From Bradyrhizobium sp. BR 10289 (GTDB lineage: Bacteria > Pseudomonadota > Alphaproteobacteria > Rhizobiales > Xanthobacteraceae): a DNA stretch of 46,186 nucleotides. The stretch is taken from NCBI RefSeq assembly GCF_019455385.1, contig NZ_JACOFR010000041.1, forward strand, positions 1-46,186, in the 5' to 3' direction. This document shows, in pieces, positions 25,285 through 34,426 of the stretch (the stretch's first letter is position 1; the number at the start of each line of letters is the position of its first letter). The translations under genes were made by a program, and so were the position numbers. The notes under the pieces were generated by a model. It searched no databases, was not told the origin of the DNA, and was given only the letters and a program-made list of their open reading frames with translations.

Positions 25285-25815
25285 TCAGATCACCCGCCAG
25301 ATCCATTCCATGATCTTGGCCATGACGTCGCCGAACAGCAGCAGCGCCGCCGACCAGACCAGCGCGGAAACGAAATTGGCGGCCTGGAAGCTCCAATAGG
25401 GCATCTCGAAGATGCCGGCGGCGAGCGGCACCGAGGCGCGCAAGGGGCCGAAGAAGCGACCGATGAAGATGCTGGGCACGCCCCAGCTGCGCACGAAGGC
25501 TTCGCCCTTGGGCAGGATTTCCGGATAACGCGACAGCGGCCACATCTGGGCGACCTGCTCCTTGTAGCGATAGCCGAACCAGTAGGAGACCCAGTCGCCG
25601 AGCGCCGCGCCGATCGCTCCCGCAATCCAGACGGGATAGAAGCTGATGCCGCTCACCCCGATCAGCGCGCCGATCGCGACCAGTGCGCCCCAGGCCGGGA
25701 TCAACAGCGAGATGAAGGCGAGCGACTCCCCGAAGGCGAGCAGGAACACGATCGGGGCGGCCCAGGCCTGGTGAACGCGCACGAAATCGGCCAGGGCGTG
25801 CGCAAACTGCTCCAT
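25285..25815 (-). CDS. DedA-family inner-membrane protein
   Basis: 176 aa with about four to five hydrophobic segments. Family features are the E/G-rich first loop (FLLAFGESLAFISLLIPAWG), the GAALGDWVSYWFGYRY segment and the conserved FIGRFFGPLRASVPLAAGIFEM region with its functional arginines. DedA proteins belong to the DedA/VTT group; several act as lipid scramblases or in undecaprenyl-phosphate recycling and support membrane homeostasis. Which applies here is unknown. The protein is slightly shorter than E. coli YqjA or YghB. The gap to parE on the right is a divergent promoter region. Confidence 0.92.
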   Translation of the reverse strand: MEQFAHALADFVRVHQAWAAPIVFLLAFGESLAFISLLIPAWGALVAIGALIGVSGISFYPVWIAGAIGAALGDWVSYWFGYRYKEQVAQMWPLSRYPEILPKGEAFVRSWGVPSIFIGRFFGPLRASVPLAAGIFEMPYWSFQAANFVSALVWSAALLLFGDVMAKIMEWIWRVI

Positions 25816-26087
25816 CTAGAAATTGCCTTCCCGCCCTGCCTCAAGGTGCTGCGATGAAAAGGACTGGTAAGCCAAGCACTTGTGTGACATCAAGTCACAA
25901 ATCCCGCCCCCGAGAGGACCGGGACCTCAAATTGCCGGGAATTCCTGGATCTGCGGCGTAAAATCGCCGGGATTGGCTCCCACCCACACCCGCCTCCACG
26001 GCACGCGGTGACCGCATGGGTCCAGCCGTGGCATAGTCGCCTCAACCGATTCGCCGCCTGCGCGGCCCTCAAAGCACATCAAGATAT

Positions 26088-28127
26088 ATGTCCAAGCAGT
26101 TGAAAACCAAAGCAGACCTGTTCCCGGCGGACGAGCAGAAGCCGCGTGCGCCCGCCAAGACGGCATCGCGCGGGAGCGGCGGCGAGGCCGACTACACCGC
26201 GGCCGACATCGAGGTTCTCGAAGGCCTGGAACCGGTGCGGCGCCGACCCGGCATGTATATCGGTGGCACCGACGAGAAGGCACTGCATCACCTCTTCGCC
26301 GAAGTCATCGACAACTCGATGGACGAGGCGCTGGCGGGACATGCGACCTTCATCGGCGTCGAGCTCAGCGCGGACGGGTTCCTGACGGTCACCGACAACG
26401 GCCGCGGCATCCCCGTCGATCCGCATCCGAAATTCCCCAAGAAGTCGGCGCTCGAAGTCATCATGTGCACGCTGCATTCGGGCGGTAAGTTCGACAGCAA
26501 GGTCTACGAGACCTCGGGCGGCCTGCACGGCGTCGGCATCTCCGTCGTGAACGCCCTCTCCTCGCGGCTCGAGGTCGAGGTCGCGCGCGGCCAGAAGCTG
26601 CATCGCATGACCTTCGAGCGCGGTCACCCCAAGGGCAAGCTCGAGGACCTCGGCAAGGTCAACAACCGCCGCGGCACGCGCGTGCGTTTCAAGCCCGACA
26701 CCGACATCTTCGGGCCCAAAGCCGCGTTCAAGCCGCAGCGCCTGTTCAAGATGACGCGCTCGAAGGCGTATCTGTTTGGTGGCGTCGAGATCCGCTGGAA
26801 CTGCGCGCCCGAGCTGCTCAAGGGCGTCGAGGACGTGCCGGCGGAAGCGACCTTCCATTTTCCCGGCGGCCTCAAGGATTATCTGGCGGCGGCGATCCAC
26901 GCCGACACGCTGGTGCATCCAGACATCTTCTCGGGCAAGTCGGGCCGCAACGGCGCGCACGGCGCCTGCGAATGGGCCGTGGCCTGGACCGCGGATGCCG
27001 ACGGTTTTCTGTCCTCCTACACCAACACCGTGCCGACGCCTGATGGTGGTACGCATGAATCCGGCCTGCGCAGCGCGCTGCTGCGCGGCCTGAAGGATCA
27101 CGCCGAGCGTGTCGGCCAAGGCAAGCGCGCCTCCTCCATCACCTCGGAAGACGTGATGGTGGGCGCGGCCGTGATGCTGTCCGTGTTCGTGCGCGAGCCC
27201 GAATTCCAGGGCCAGACCAAGGATCGCCTTGCCACCGCCGAAGCGCAGCGCATCGTCGAGCAGGCGATGAAGGATCCGTTCGACCATTGGCTGTCGGGCA
27301 ATCCGAACATGGCCAACCGGCTGCTCGACTTCGTGATCGACCGCGCCGAGGAGCGGCTGCGCCGCCGCCAGGAGAAGGAAACCGCACGGAAAACCGCCGG
27401 CAAGAAGCTGCGCCTGCCCGGCAAGCTCGCCGACTGCACGGATGCCGGCACCGAGGGGTCCGAGCTCTTCATCGTCGAGGGTGACTCGGCCGGCGGCAGC
27501 GCCAAGCAGGCGCGCGACCGCAAGACCCAGGCCGTGCTGCCGCTCCGCGGAAAGATCCTCAACGTCGCTTCCGCTGGCAAGGACAAGCTGACCGCGAACG
27601 CGCAGCTCTCCGACCTCGTGCAGGCGATCGGCTGCGGCCAGCTGCTGCATTATCGCGAAGAGGATCTGCGCTACCAGCGCATCATCATCATGACCGACGC
27701 CGACGTCGACGGCGCGCACATCGCTTCGCTCCTGATCACCTTCTTCTACCGGCAGATGCCGAAGCTGATCGACGAGGGGCACCTCTTCCTCGCGGTGCCG
27801 CCGCTCTACAAGCTGACCGCCGGCACCAAGTCGGTCTATGCGCGCGACGACAAGCACAAGGACGAGCTGATCAAGAGCGCTTTTAATGCCAACGCCAAGG
27901 TCGAGGTCAATCGCTTCAAAGGCCTCGGCGAGATGATGCCGGCGCAGCTCAAGGAAACCACCATGGATCCAGCGAAGCGGACGCTGCTCAAGGTGGTGCT
28001 GCTGCCCGACGACCGCGATACCACGGCGGATTCGGTGGAGCGGCTGATGGGCACCAAGGCCGAGGCGCGCTTCGCCTTCATCTCGGACAAGGCCGAATTT
28101 GCCAGCGACGAGCTGCTGGACGTCTGA
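26088..28127 (+). CDS. parE: DNA topoisomerase IV subunit B
   Basis: 679 aa, the longer form common in alphaproteobacteria. The GHKL ATPase motifs are EVIDNSMDEAL, VTDNGRGIPVD and TSGGLHGVGISVVNALS. The transducer domain follows, and the TOPRIM domain has IVEGDSAGGSAKQARDRKTQ, PLRGKILNV and the metal motif TDADVDGAHI. The lack of the extra GyrB insertion and the HPKFPKKSALEVI segment favour ParE over GyrB. It forms a heterotetramer with ParC and unlinks daughter chromosomes; parC is not in the window. The N-terminal 35 residues are charged and low in complexity. A strong hairpin terminator follows at 28165-28191. Confidence 0.95.
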   Translation: MSKQLKTKADLFPADEQKPRAPAKTASRGSGGEADYTAADIEVLEGLEPVRRRPGMYIGGTDEKALHHLFAEVIDNSMDEALAGHATFIGVELSADGFLTVTDNGRGIPVDPHPKFPKKSALEVIMCTLHSGGKFDSKVYETSGGLHGVGISVVNALSSRLEVEVARGQKLHRMTFERGHPKGKLEDLGKVNNRRGTRVRFKPDTDIFGPKAAFKPQRLFKMTRSKAYLFGGVEIRWNCAPELLKGVEDVPAEATFHFPGGLKDYLAAAIHADTLVHPDIFSGKSGRNGAHGACEWAVAWTADADGFLSSYTNTVPTPDGGTHESGLRSALLRGLKDHAERVGQGKRASSITSEDVMVGAAVMLSVFVREPEFQGQTKDRLATAEAQRIVEQAMKDPFDHWLSGNPNMANRLLDFVIDRAEERLRRRQEKETARKTAGKKLRLPGKLADCTDAGTEGSELFIVEGDSAGGSAKQARDRKTQAVLPLRGKILNVASAGKDKLTANAQLSDLVQAIGCGQLLHYREEDLRYQRIIIMTDADVDGAHIASLLITFFYRQMPKLIDEGHLFLAVPPLYKLTAGTKSVYARDDKHKDELIKSAFNANAKVEVNRFKGLGEMMPAQLKETTMDPAKRTLLKVVLLPDDRDTTADSVERLMGTKAEARFAFISDKAEFASDELLDV

Positions 28128-28131
28128 GGCC

Positions 28132-28191
28132 GCCTGCCTCGCACCGCAGGCAGGCTTCCATCAGGGCTCCGGCTTCAGGTCGGGGCCTTTT
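28132..28191 (+). terminator. Hairpins and rho-independent terminator after parE
   Basis: Two stems follow the parE stop. The first is perfect: GCCTGCCT (28132-28139) pairs with AGGCAGGC (28148-28155). The second, GGCTCCG (28165-28171) with CGGGGCC (28181-28187; one G-U pair), is followed by TTTT and a T-rich tail. The second has the form of an intrinsic terminator. Confidence 0.75.
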
Positions 28192-28522
28192 GCTTGTGCT
28201 GTCATCCGCACAACCAGGCGACTCGGCCAACGACTCAGGGGCGCCGCAAGCTGAGGCACGATTGCCTCCATTTCGGACAAAGGCCGATTGCTAACGAAAA
28301 CCTACCCGAAGCCCAACTTCCAAAGATCAAGCAACCCATTGTGATCACTTTCCTTTTTTGAATCCGGTCCCGGCTTTTCAAAACCCCTCCGGCGCGCGTT
28401 TTCCGGCGACTGTGCCTGCCCTGCAACAGCATTTCGTGGGGAAACGTCTATAGTCCGGGCATCAGATGACACGGACTTCAGTGCGCTCGCGCCTGCTACG
28501 AACCAAGGTTGGGGATTTTACC
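28192..28522. other. Intergenic leader of the outer-membrane protein gene
   Basis: About 330 bases between the parE terminator and the start of the next gene. No credible coding frame is seen. Composition is lower in GC around 28270-28380 (with runs such as CCTTTTTTGAA), as expected for a promoter and long 5' leader of an abundant outer-membrane protein. I cannot place -35 and -10 boxes with confidence. Confidence 0.45.
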
Positions 28523-29305
28523 ATGAAGAAGATTGCACTCGCACTGACCGCGATCGCGGCGATGACCGGCTCGGCCTCGGCTGCGGATCTCGCAGCTCGC
28601 CCGTACACGAAGGCTCCGGTGGCGGCGCCCGTCGCCAACTGGACCGGCTTCTACATCTTCGGCGGTGGCGGCGGCGGCCTCTCGAATGCCGACCAGCACG
28701 TTGAGACCACCGTTGGCGCAGTCCCGCTGACCATCGATCAGCGTCAGGGTGGCTCGGGCTGGTTCGGCACCGTCGGTCTCGGCTACGATTGGCAGTTCAA
28801 CAGCACCTGGGTCGCCGGCGTGTTCGCTGACGGTCAGTTCGGCAGCATCCGCGCCACCATCCAGGATCCGCTCCTCGGCATCACCGGCAACCAGAAGCTG
28901 GAAGACTCCTGGGCCGCGGGCGTGCGCCTCGGCTGGCTGGTCGCTCCGAACGTTCTCTCCTACGTCAACGGCGGTTACTCCGGCGCTCACTTCGGCAGCA
29001 CCAACTTCCTGACCCTGACCGGCCTTCCGGCTGGCGTGCACCTCAACGGCTACAACCGCAACGGCTGGTTCGTCGGTGGCGGCGTCGAGAACAGCCTGAA
29101 CTTCTTCGGCATCTCCTCGCCCGGCTGGTTCATGAAGACCGAGTATCGTTCGGCCTTCTACGATCGCAAGACCTCGGACATTCTCACCGACGCCGGCAAT
29201 CTCCCGATCGGCCAGAGCATCCGCGCCAACAGCTGGAACCAGACGATCTCGACCTCGCTGGTCTACCGCTTCAACTGGACCGGTCCGGTCGTCGCCAAGT
29301 ACTGA
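28523..29305 (+). CDS. Outer-membrane beta-barrel protein (Omp25/Omp31/RopB-like)
   Basis: 260 aa from the ATG at 28523; an in-frame start at 28466 would put 19 basic residues before the signal peptide and is rejected. The signal peptide is residues 1-20, cleaved before ADLAARPY. The family mark NWTGFYIFGGGGGG opens the first strand. The barrel has alternating hydrophobic strands, and the chain ends in PVVAKY with the terminal aromatic residue needed for BAM assembly. Family members are abundant surface proteins of rhizobia and brucellae that stabilise the envelope. A strong terminator follows at 29344-29371. Confidence 0.92.
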   Translation: MKKIALALTAIAAMTGSASAADLAARPYTKAPVAAPVANWTGFYIFGGGGGGLSNADQHVETTVGAVPLTIDQRQGGSGWFGTVGLGYDWQFNSTWVAGVFADGQFGSIRATIQDPLLGITGNQKLEDSWAAGVRLGWLVAPNVLSYVNGGYSGAHFGSTNFLTLTGLPAGVHLNGYNRNGWFVGGGVENSLNFFGISSPGWFMKTEYRSAFYDRKTSDILTDAGNLPIGQSIRANSWNQTISTSLVYRFNWTGPVVAKY

Positions 29306-29343
29306 GCTTGAAAAGCACTGAGCTGAACTCGACTTCAGACGTC

Positions 29344-29371
29344 AAAGCCCCGGCATCGTCCGGGGCTTTTT
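29344..29371 (+). terminator. Rho-independent terminator after the first outer-membrane protein gene
   Basis: AAAGCCCCGG (29344-29353) pairs with CCGGGGCTTT (29360-29369) around the loop CATCGT and runs into a T tract. This is a near-perfect intrinsic terminator and, with A residues on the left, could also work on the other strand. Confidence 0.9.
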
Positions 29372-29598
29372 CGTTGTGCAGTGCTGTTCGCGGCTGAGAT
29401 GCCGGAATCGTCCCTGCCCCAGCCAGGACAACTTGCCCACAATCTTGCGCACGGACATAGGTCCTCAGGAGCCTTGCATCCGCTGCCCATTGTATCCGAA
29501 CCGAAGCTGCGGCTAGTCTGACCCGAAGTTTTCGCGCGCCTGCGGCAATCGTTCATGCCGTGAGCCGCGACAGAAGCAGACCAAATGGGGAGGAATGC

Positions 29599-29784
29599 AT
29601 GCGCAGATTTCTGCTTGTCGCAGGCTTGTTTGCCCTCGCTGTGGGGCTGCTCTGGATCGGACAGGGCACGGGCACCGTCACCTGGCCGCGATCGAGCTTC
29701 ATGGTCAACCAGCTGCAATGGGCCGGCTATGGCGCCGCCATGGCCGGCTTCGGGCTGGTGCTGATCTGGCAGAGCAACCAATAG
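29599..29784 (+). CDS. Small two-helix membrane protein, 61 aa
   Basis: The ATG at 29599 has a strong GGGAGGA 5 bases upstream; an in-frame ATG 39 bases earlier is less suited. The protein has two hydrophobic segments, about residues 4-20 and 40-56, joined by a short polar loop (GTGTVTWPRSSF). No family or function is recognised. It lies 21 bases before the SDR gene on the same strand, so the two are probably co-transcribed. The good start signal and positional coupling make it a credible gene. Confidence 0.7.
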   Translation: MRRFLLVAGLFALAVGLLWIGQGTGTVTWPRSSFMVNQLQWAGYGAAMAGFGLVLIWQSNQ

Positions 29785-29805
29785 AAGAAACCAGGACATG
29801 AGAGC

Positions 29806-30576
29806 ATGACATCCAACCGGTTCGATCTTCGCGGCAAGGTCGCGATTGTCACAGGAGGCAATGGCGGCATCGGGCTCGGCCTTGCGCACGGCCTCGCCGA
29901 CGCCGGCGCCGATATCGCCGTGGTCGGACGCAACGAGGCCAAGTCGGCGGCGGCTGTCGCCGACCTCAAGGCGCGCGGCGTCAAGGCGATTGCCGTCAGC
30001 ACCGACGTGACCGACAAGGCGGCCATCGCAGCCATGATCGACCGCGTGGTGAAGGATCTCGGCCGAATCGACGTCCTCATCAACAATGCCGGCATGAGCA
30101 TCCGCAAGCCGCCGCACGAGCTCGAGCTCGACGAGTGGAACACGGTGATCAATACCAACCTCACCAGCGCCTTCCTGTGCTCGAAGCTGGCCTATCCGCA
30201 TCTGAAGGCATCGGGCAACGGCAAGGTCATCAACATCGGCTCGATGATGTCGATCTTCGGCGCGAGCTTCGCCACCGCCTATGCGGCGAGCAAGGGCGGC
30301 ATCGTGCAGTACACGCGCGCCTGCGCCAATGCTTGGGCGCCCGACAACATCCAGGTCAACGCCATCCTGCCCGGCTGGATCGACACCGACCTCACCCGCG
30401 GCGCGCGCAAGCAGGTCTCGGGACTGCACGAGCGGGTGCTCGCGCGCACGCCCGCGGGACGCTGGGGCGACATCGACGATTTCGCCGGCATCGCGGTGTT
30501 TCTCGCCTCGCCCGCCTCAAACTTCGTCACGGGCACTGCGATTCCCGTCGATGGCGGCTTCTCGGTGATGGCGTAA
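29806..30576 (+). CDS. Short-chain dehydrogenase/reductase (classical SDR)
   Basis: 256 aa, the classical SDR length. The cofactor motif TGGNGGIG is at residues 16-23, NNAG follows in VLINNAGMS, the catalytic serine is in NIGSMMS, and the YxxxK pair is Tyr159/Lys163 in YAASKGG. The C-terminal end ITV-type motif appears as GTAIPVDGGFSVMA. Relatives are annotated as glucose 1-dehydrogenase or 3-oxoacyl-ACP-reductase-like enzymes. The residue after the second strand (GRNEA) with arginine suggests NADP(H) preference. The substrate is unknown. It probably forms an operon with the small membrane protein upstream and ends at a strong bidirectional terminator. Confidence 0.93.
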   Translation: MTSNRFDLRGKVAIVTGGNGGIGLGLAHGLADAGADIAVVGRNEAKSAAAVADLKARGVKAIAVSTDVTDKAAIAAMIDRVVKDLGRIDVLINNAGMSIRKPPHELELDEWNTVINTNLTSAFLCSKLAYPHLKASGNGKVINIGSMMSIFGASFATAYAASKGGIVQYTRACANAWAPDNIQVNAILPGWIDTDLTRGARKQVSGLHERVLARTPAGRWGDIDDFAGIAVFLASPASNFVTGTAIPVDGGFSVMA

Positions 30577-30593
30577 GCCGACCCGTGCTCACG

Positions 30594-30624
30594 AAAAAGC
30601 CCCGGCGTGACAGCCGGGGCTTTT
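30594..30624. terminator. Bidirectional rho-independent terminator
   Basis: AAAAAGCCCCGGC (30594-30606) and GCCGGGGCTTTT (30613-30624) form a long GC-rich stem around GTGACA, with A and T tracts on the two sides. It sits between the convergent SDR gene and the second outer-membrane protein gene and can end transcripts from both. Confidence 0.92.
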
Positions 30625-30647
30625 GTGCCAGCGCAACTCGGGAGAGA

Positions 30648-31481
30648 TCAGTACTTCGCTACTACGGGGCCGCCGAACCGATAGTTGACGCCAATCTTGC
30701 CGGTGTGAACGCCGGGATCGGAGTTGCTATTGGTGTACACGATCCCAGCAAGACCTGCACCGGCAGTGCCGGACTGGGTATATGTCTTCTGCGTACCGAG
30801 ATAGAGGTACTCGCCCTTGATGGACCAGTTGGAGTTGAAGGCATACTCGACACCAGCTCCGACCGCGTAGGTGACCTGCGTGTCACTATGTCGGGTGAGG
30901 AGCGTAGCTGGGCCGCAGCCGGGAGCGCCGGCACCGACACAGGGATCACTGAAGCTATAAGACTTGGCAACGAAGGCGACACCGCCTTTGACATAGAACA
31001 GCGCCTGGTTGGCGGTCCAGCCAGCGCGGCCCGCAATGACACCGTAGGCATCGCCGATGCGGGTGGTGTTCACGCTGTCAGGCAGGCTGAAGCCGGCCGT
31101 AACGGCATTGACGTCCTGCCTTGACCCATGCAGGTGAAGGTAGCCAGCCTCGCCTTCGATACCGAGCACGAAATTGGTGCCGGGCTTCTGCCAGTTGTAG
31201 CCGATCGTGCCGCCGCCGATGAAGCTCGAGCCGAGGCTGTACGGGGTGTTGAGGCCGGTCCCGTTGTAGAAGAAACCGGCGGGAGTAGTGGGCTCGCTCG
31301 CGGATGCGTCACGATCCGCGCCCGCACCGCCAACGAAGCCGCCGATGTAAAAGCCGGTCCAGTTGAACACGGGCGGCGGAGCGATGGGGGGTGCCTTGAC
31401 GGCCATGTCGGCCGCGGAAGCGATGCTCGTCACGCCCAACAGAAGCGACATCCCTGCTACAAATTCCAACGCCTTCTTCAT
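30648..31481 (-). CDS. Outer-membrane beta-barrel protein, second copy of the family
   Basis: 277 aa. The signal peptide is about residues 1-23, cleaved before ADMAVKAPP. The family mark FNWTGFYIGGFVGG follows, glycine-rich turns and amphipathic strands make up the barrel, and the C-terminus FGGPVVAKY ends in an aromatic residue. AGGGGA precedes the ATG at 31481. Two cysteines near SDPCVGAGAPGCGPA are unusual in this family and may form a disulfide in a surface loop. It is paralogous to the genes at 28523 and 31871 but divergent in its loops. Upstream lies a gene-free region of over 300 bases. Confidence 0.92.
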   Translation of the reverse strand: MKKALEFVAGMSLLLGVTSIASAADMAVKAPPIAPPPVFNWTGFYIGGFVGGAGADRDASASEPTTPAGFFYNGTGLNTPYSLGSSFIGGGTIGYNWQKPGTNFVLGIEGEAGYLHLHGSRQDVNAVTAGFSLPDSVNTTRIGDAYGVIAGRAGWTANQALFYVKGGVAFVAKSYSFSDPCVGAGAPGCGPATLLTRHSDTQVTYAVGAGVEYAFNSNWSIKGEYLYLGTQKTYTQSGTAGAGLAGIVYTNSNSDPGVHTGKIGVNYRFGGPVVAKY

Positions 31482-31793
31482 CGGTATGTCCCCTGGGAAA
31501 AATCAGCAGAATCGGAAAAAACGAGGCGAGTTGATTTATACGGCGCCTCGCCCGGGCAGCGATGCCGAATCCACCGTTCCCGTGCACTATTCGAGAAAAA
31601 GCGACATTTCAGACACGCAAAGGTGTGTGTATCTGACCTATACTCGTTTCAGGATTAGAGTCCTATCGAAGGACACGCGCCGCCCTTGACTGACGAAGGG
31701 CTCCCCTTCCCATCAGGAAAAGTGAGCATGAGTCCGTTCGCAGCGACGACTCACGGTGCAGTTCTGGTCACGACCTCGAGCTCGCCTTCACGC
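31482..31793. other. Gene-free region between two outer-membrane protein genes
   Basis: About 310 bases of lower-GC sequence with no credible coding frame. It should hold the promoter and leader of the minus-strand gene starting at 31481. I cannot identify promoter boxes or a known RNA with confidence. The terminator of the next gene lies at its right end. Confidence 0.45.
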
Positions 31794-31826
31794 AAAAAAG
31801 AAGCCCCGGACGAAGCAGGGGCTTTT
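31794..31826 (-). terminator. Rho-independent terminator of the third outer-membrane protein gene
   Basis: On the minus strand AAGCCCC and GGGGCTT form a stem (31818-31824 with 31801-31807), followed by a T-rich run from the A tract at 31794-31799. It lies about 45 bases past the stop codon at 31871. Confidence 0.85.
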
Positions 31827-31870
31827 GAATTTGGGTCGTGATCTTTTTTTGCTGGTTGGTCGTTGATTGC

Positions 31871-32638
31871 TCAGTAGCGCGCGATGACCGGCGCGTCGAA
31901 CTTGTAGCTGGCGCGCACGACGGCCCACTGGAGGTCGCGCGGCTTGGCATCGAAGGTGTAGTTACCCGAGGTGCCGCCGAGCTGATAGGTCTGGCCGCCG
32001 AAGGCCGCGTAATTGTATTCCAGGCCGACGATCCAGTTGCGGGTAATGCCGTATTCCCAGCCGGCGCCGACGGTCCAGCCGTTGGCCCAGTGGGTCTGAC
32101 CGCCCGAGCCCGTCGCGGGGCCAACGGTGTCGCTGACGTTGAGTCGGTTGTTCACGCCAGCATAGCCGCCCTTGATGTAGAACAGGTTGTTCTGCACGGC
32201 GAAACCGGCGCGCCCGACGACGGTCGCCAGCACATTGGCGCGCCAGGTGAAGATGTCGTCACCGGCACCGAACGCGGTGTTGACAACCGTGCCCTTGTTG
32301 TCGAGGCCGGAGATCGTACCCTCCATGCCGAACACGTAATTGTTGGCTTGCCAGTTGTAGCCGATCTGGGCGCCGCCCATGACGCCGGAGTTACGCTGGC
32401 GGAAGCCCTGGCCCGGCGACAGATCGCCGAACGGTGCGCCGGTTCCGTTGTTGATGAACTGCTCATTCGTCCATGCGCCACCGATGTGGCCGCCGACGTA
32501 GAAACCGGTCCAGTTGAACAGCGGCTCGACATAGGCGGGCGCCTTCGTGTAACGCGCACCGAGATCGGCGGCGGAAGCAGCGCCGGTCGAAACCAGAGCG
32601 GTCGTGCAGGCGAAGGCGGCAATCAATTTGTTACGCAT
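31871..32638 (-). CDS. Outer-membrane beta-barrel protein, third copy of the family
   Basis: 255 aa from the ATG at 32638; a longer in-frame start at 32674 would place 12 polar residues before the signal and is rejected. The signal peptide is about residues 1-23, cleaved before ADLGARYTKAP. The family motif FNWTGFYVGGHIGG comes next, and the C-terminus APVIARY ends in tyrosine. The barrel is of the Omp25/Omp31 type. The gene has its own terminator at 31794-31826 and a free upstream region of about 180 bases, so it is probably a single-gene unit. Confidence 0.92.
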   Translation of the reverse strand: MRNKLIAAFACTTALVSTGAASAADLGARYTKAPAYVEPLFNWTGFYVGGHIGGAWTNEQFINNGTGAPFGDLSPGQGFRQRNSGVMGGAQIGYNWQANNYVFGMEGTISGLDNKGTVVNTAFGAGDDIFTWRANVLATVVGRAGFAVQNNLFYIKGGYAGVNNRLNVSDTVGPATGSGGQTHWANGWTVGAGWEYGITRNWIVGLEYNYAAFGGQTYQLGGTSGNYTFDAKPRDLQWAVVRASYKFDAPVIARY

Positions 32639-32817
32639 GGTACACCCCGTGTCCTTTGATGGGTGCACGCTCACACGCAGTTCTTACTCAAATTTGAATC
32701 AAGAAAGTTAAGACGCCGGATTGGCGGATGCGCCGTCTTGAATCGGATGGCGCTGTTGCACACGCGCAACGCGAAGCGCGCAATTTAACGCGGCATTATC
32801 CCTACCGAATTGTAGCG

Positions 32818-34065
32818 CTACGGTGTTGGCGCTGTCTTCGACTGCACATGCTCGGGCCGCACACCGAGCGCAAGCAAGCGCGCTGGAATGCCCTGGAGCC
32901 ATGGCAGCGCGGAGATGAGACGCACGACCAGCGGCACCTTCAGCGGCCGGTTGCCGCCGCGCAAGGCGCCGCTGATGATGTTGTTCTGCACGACGACCTG
33001 CATCGCCTGCGTCATCTTCACCGGGAACTCGCGGCGACGGCGGACGGCGTCGAGCTCGTCCTCGGCCGGGCAGCCGCGCTGAAGCTTGTCGGCGAGCAGG
33101 TTGGCGGTTGCGACCGCATCCTGCACGGCGAGATTGACGCCGACACCGCCGACCGGCGACATCGCATGCGAGGCGTCCCCGATGCAAAGCAGGCCCGGAC
33201 GCGTCCAGCGCTTGAGGCGGTTGATCGCGACCGTGAGCAGCTTGACGTCGTCAAAGCTCCTCACATCGCCAATGCCGGATCGAAGCACCGGCGCCATGCG
33301 CACGACGTCGTCGAGCAGCGCCGGTAGGCCCCTCGCCTTCACCGCATCATATTGTCCCTTGGCGATGACATAGGCGCATTGCCAATAGTCGCCGCGGTCG
33401 AACGTGACCATCATCTTGCCGGGATCGATGCGCGCGAACAGGTTCTCGGTCTCGTCGGCCTTGCGGCCGACGCGAAACCAGAGCACGTCCATCGGCGCGC
33501 CGATCTCCTCAACTGCGAGACCCGCGCGCTCGCGCACGAGCGAATGCCGGCCGTCGCAGGCGACGGTGAGATCGGCTTCGATGTCGACGATGCCGTCCGG
33601 CGTCTTCGCGCGCACGCCGCCGATGGTCTCGCCACGGCGGATCAGGTCGACGGCCTCCGTGTTCATCATCACCTTGAGCGACGAGAGGCGCTGGCCGGCC
33701 TCGCGCAGGAAATTCAGAAAGTCCCATTGCGGCATGAAGGCGATGAACGGATATTTGGTGTGCAGCCGGCGGAGATCGGCGATCCGCACCTTGGTGCCGC
33801 CGAACAGACCGTCCATCGTCTGCAAGCGCTGATGCGGCAGCTTCAGAAAATCGTCGATCAGGCCGAGCTCGTCCATCATCTGGAGCGTCGAGGGATGCAC
33901 GGTGTCGCCGCGGAAGTCGCGGAAGAAATCCGCGTGCTTCTCCAGCACCACGACGTCGATGCCGGCACGCCCCAGGAGATAGCCGAGCATCATGCCGGCC
34001 GGCCCGCCGCCGACGATGCAGCAGCGGACTTTTGTGGTACTGTTCGGTCGTTGTTCGGATGTCAT
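32818..34065 (-). CDS. FAD-dependent monooxygenase (PobA/UbiH-like)
   Basis: 415 aa. The FAD fold opens with CCIVGGGPAGMMLGYLLGRAG, the DG motif appears as VACDGRHSLVRE, and the GD motif is CIGDASHAMSPVGGVGVNL. This is the full set for group A flavoprotein aromatic hydroxylases. The substrate-binding middle region does not identify the target, which could be an aromatic acid, a polyketide-like compound or another ring. The ATG at 34065 has no strong Shine-Dalgarno sequence. No aromatic-degradation genes lie beside it, so it appears to act alone or with distant partners. Confidence 0.92.
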   Translation of the reverse strand: MTSEQRPNSTTKVRCCIVGGGPAGMMLGYLLGRAGIDVVVLEKHADFFRDFRGDTVHPSTLQMMDELGLIDDFLKLPHQRLQTMDGLFGGTKVRIADLRRLHTKYPFIAFMPQWDFLNFLREAGQRLSSLKVMMNTEAVDLIRRGETIGGVRAKTPDGIVDIEADLTVACDGRHSLVRERAGLAVEEIGAPMDVLWFRVGRKADETENLFARIDPGKMMVTFDRGDYWQCAYVIAKGQYDAVKARGLPALLDDVVRMAPVLRSGIGDVRSFDDVKLLTVAINRLKRWTRPGLLCIGDASHAMSPVGGVGVNLAVQDAVATANLLADKLQRGCPAEDELDAVRRRREFPVKMTQAMQVVVQNNIISGALRGGNRPLKVPLVVRLISALPWLQGIPARLLALGVRPEHVQSKTAPTP

Positions 34066-34336
34066 TGTCGCCGCGACGCGCCGTATCCGTTGGACATCCT
34101 AGCGCCAGTTCCGGCTCAGCGCAGTCCGAATCTGGGTCTCGCGCCTGCGGACCGGTCGTCTGCTCCGGGGAATCGGATCGGAGCTGACGCCGCTGTGGAA
34201 CACTACGGTTCCATCGCAATTCGGCCGTAGCCTCAGATTCGACTCAAATCGGAAACGGTAATACAAGTTGTATCGCCATAGAAGATCGCGTCACTGAATG
34301 AACGCGTCTCTGCGAGGAAACCAGGTGGGGAATGCC

Positions 34337-34426
34337 ATGCCGGAGGCATTGCAGATCAATTTCGCGCTGTGGGGTATGATCATCTGCGCGGTGATCAAGA
34401 TCAGTCAGCTGCTGCCCGCAGCTTAG
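34337..34426 (+). CDS. Possible 29-aa membrane peptide
   Basis: ATG at 34337 with GGTGGGG upstream encodes MPEALQINFALWGMIICAVI followed by KISQLLPAA. The peptide has one hydrophobic helix and no known family. It ends convergently with the small protein gene on the other strand, overlapping it by 4 bases. It is too short for statistical support, so it is only a candidate. Confidence 0.35.
   Translation: MPEALQINFALWGMIICAVIKISQLLPAA

Noticed and set aside
26079..27857. 592-codon open frame antisense to parE
   Set aside because: ParE motifs are complete on the plus strand; the antisense translation has no recognisable domain.
29335..30429. 364-codon frame antisense to the SDR and small membrane protein genes
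   Set aside because: The SDR catalytic and cofactor motifs on the plus strand are decisive, and the antisense frame crosses a terminator.
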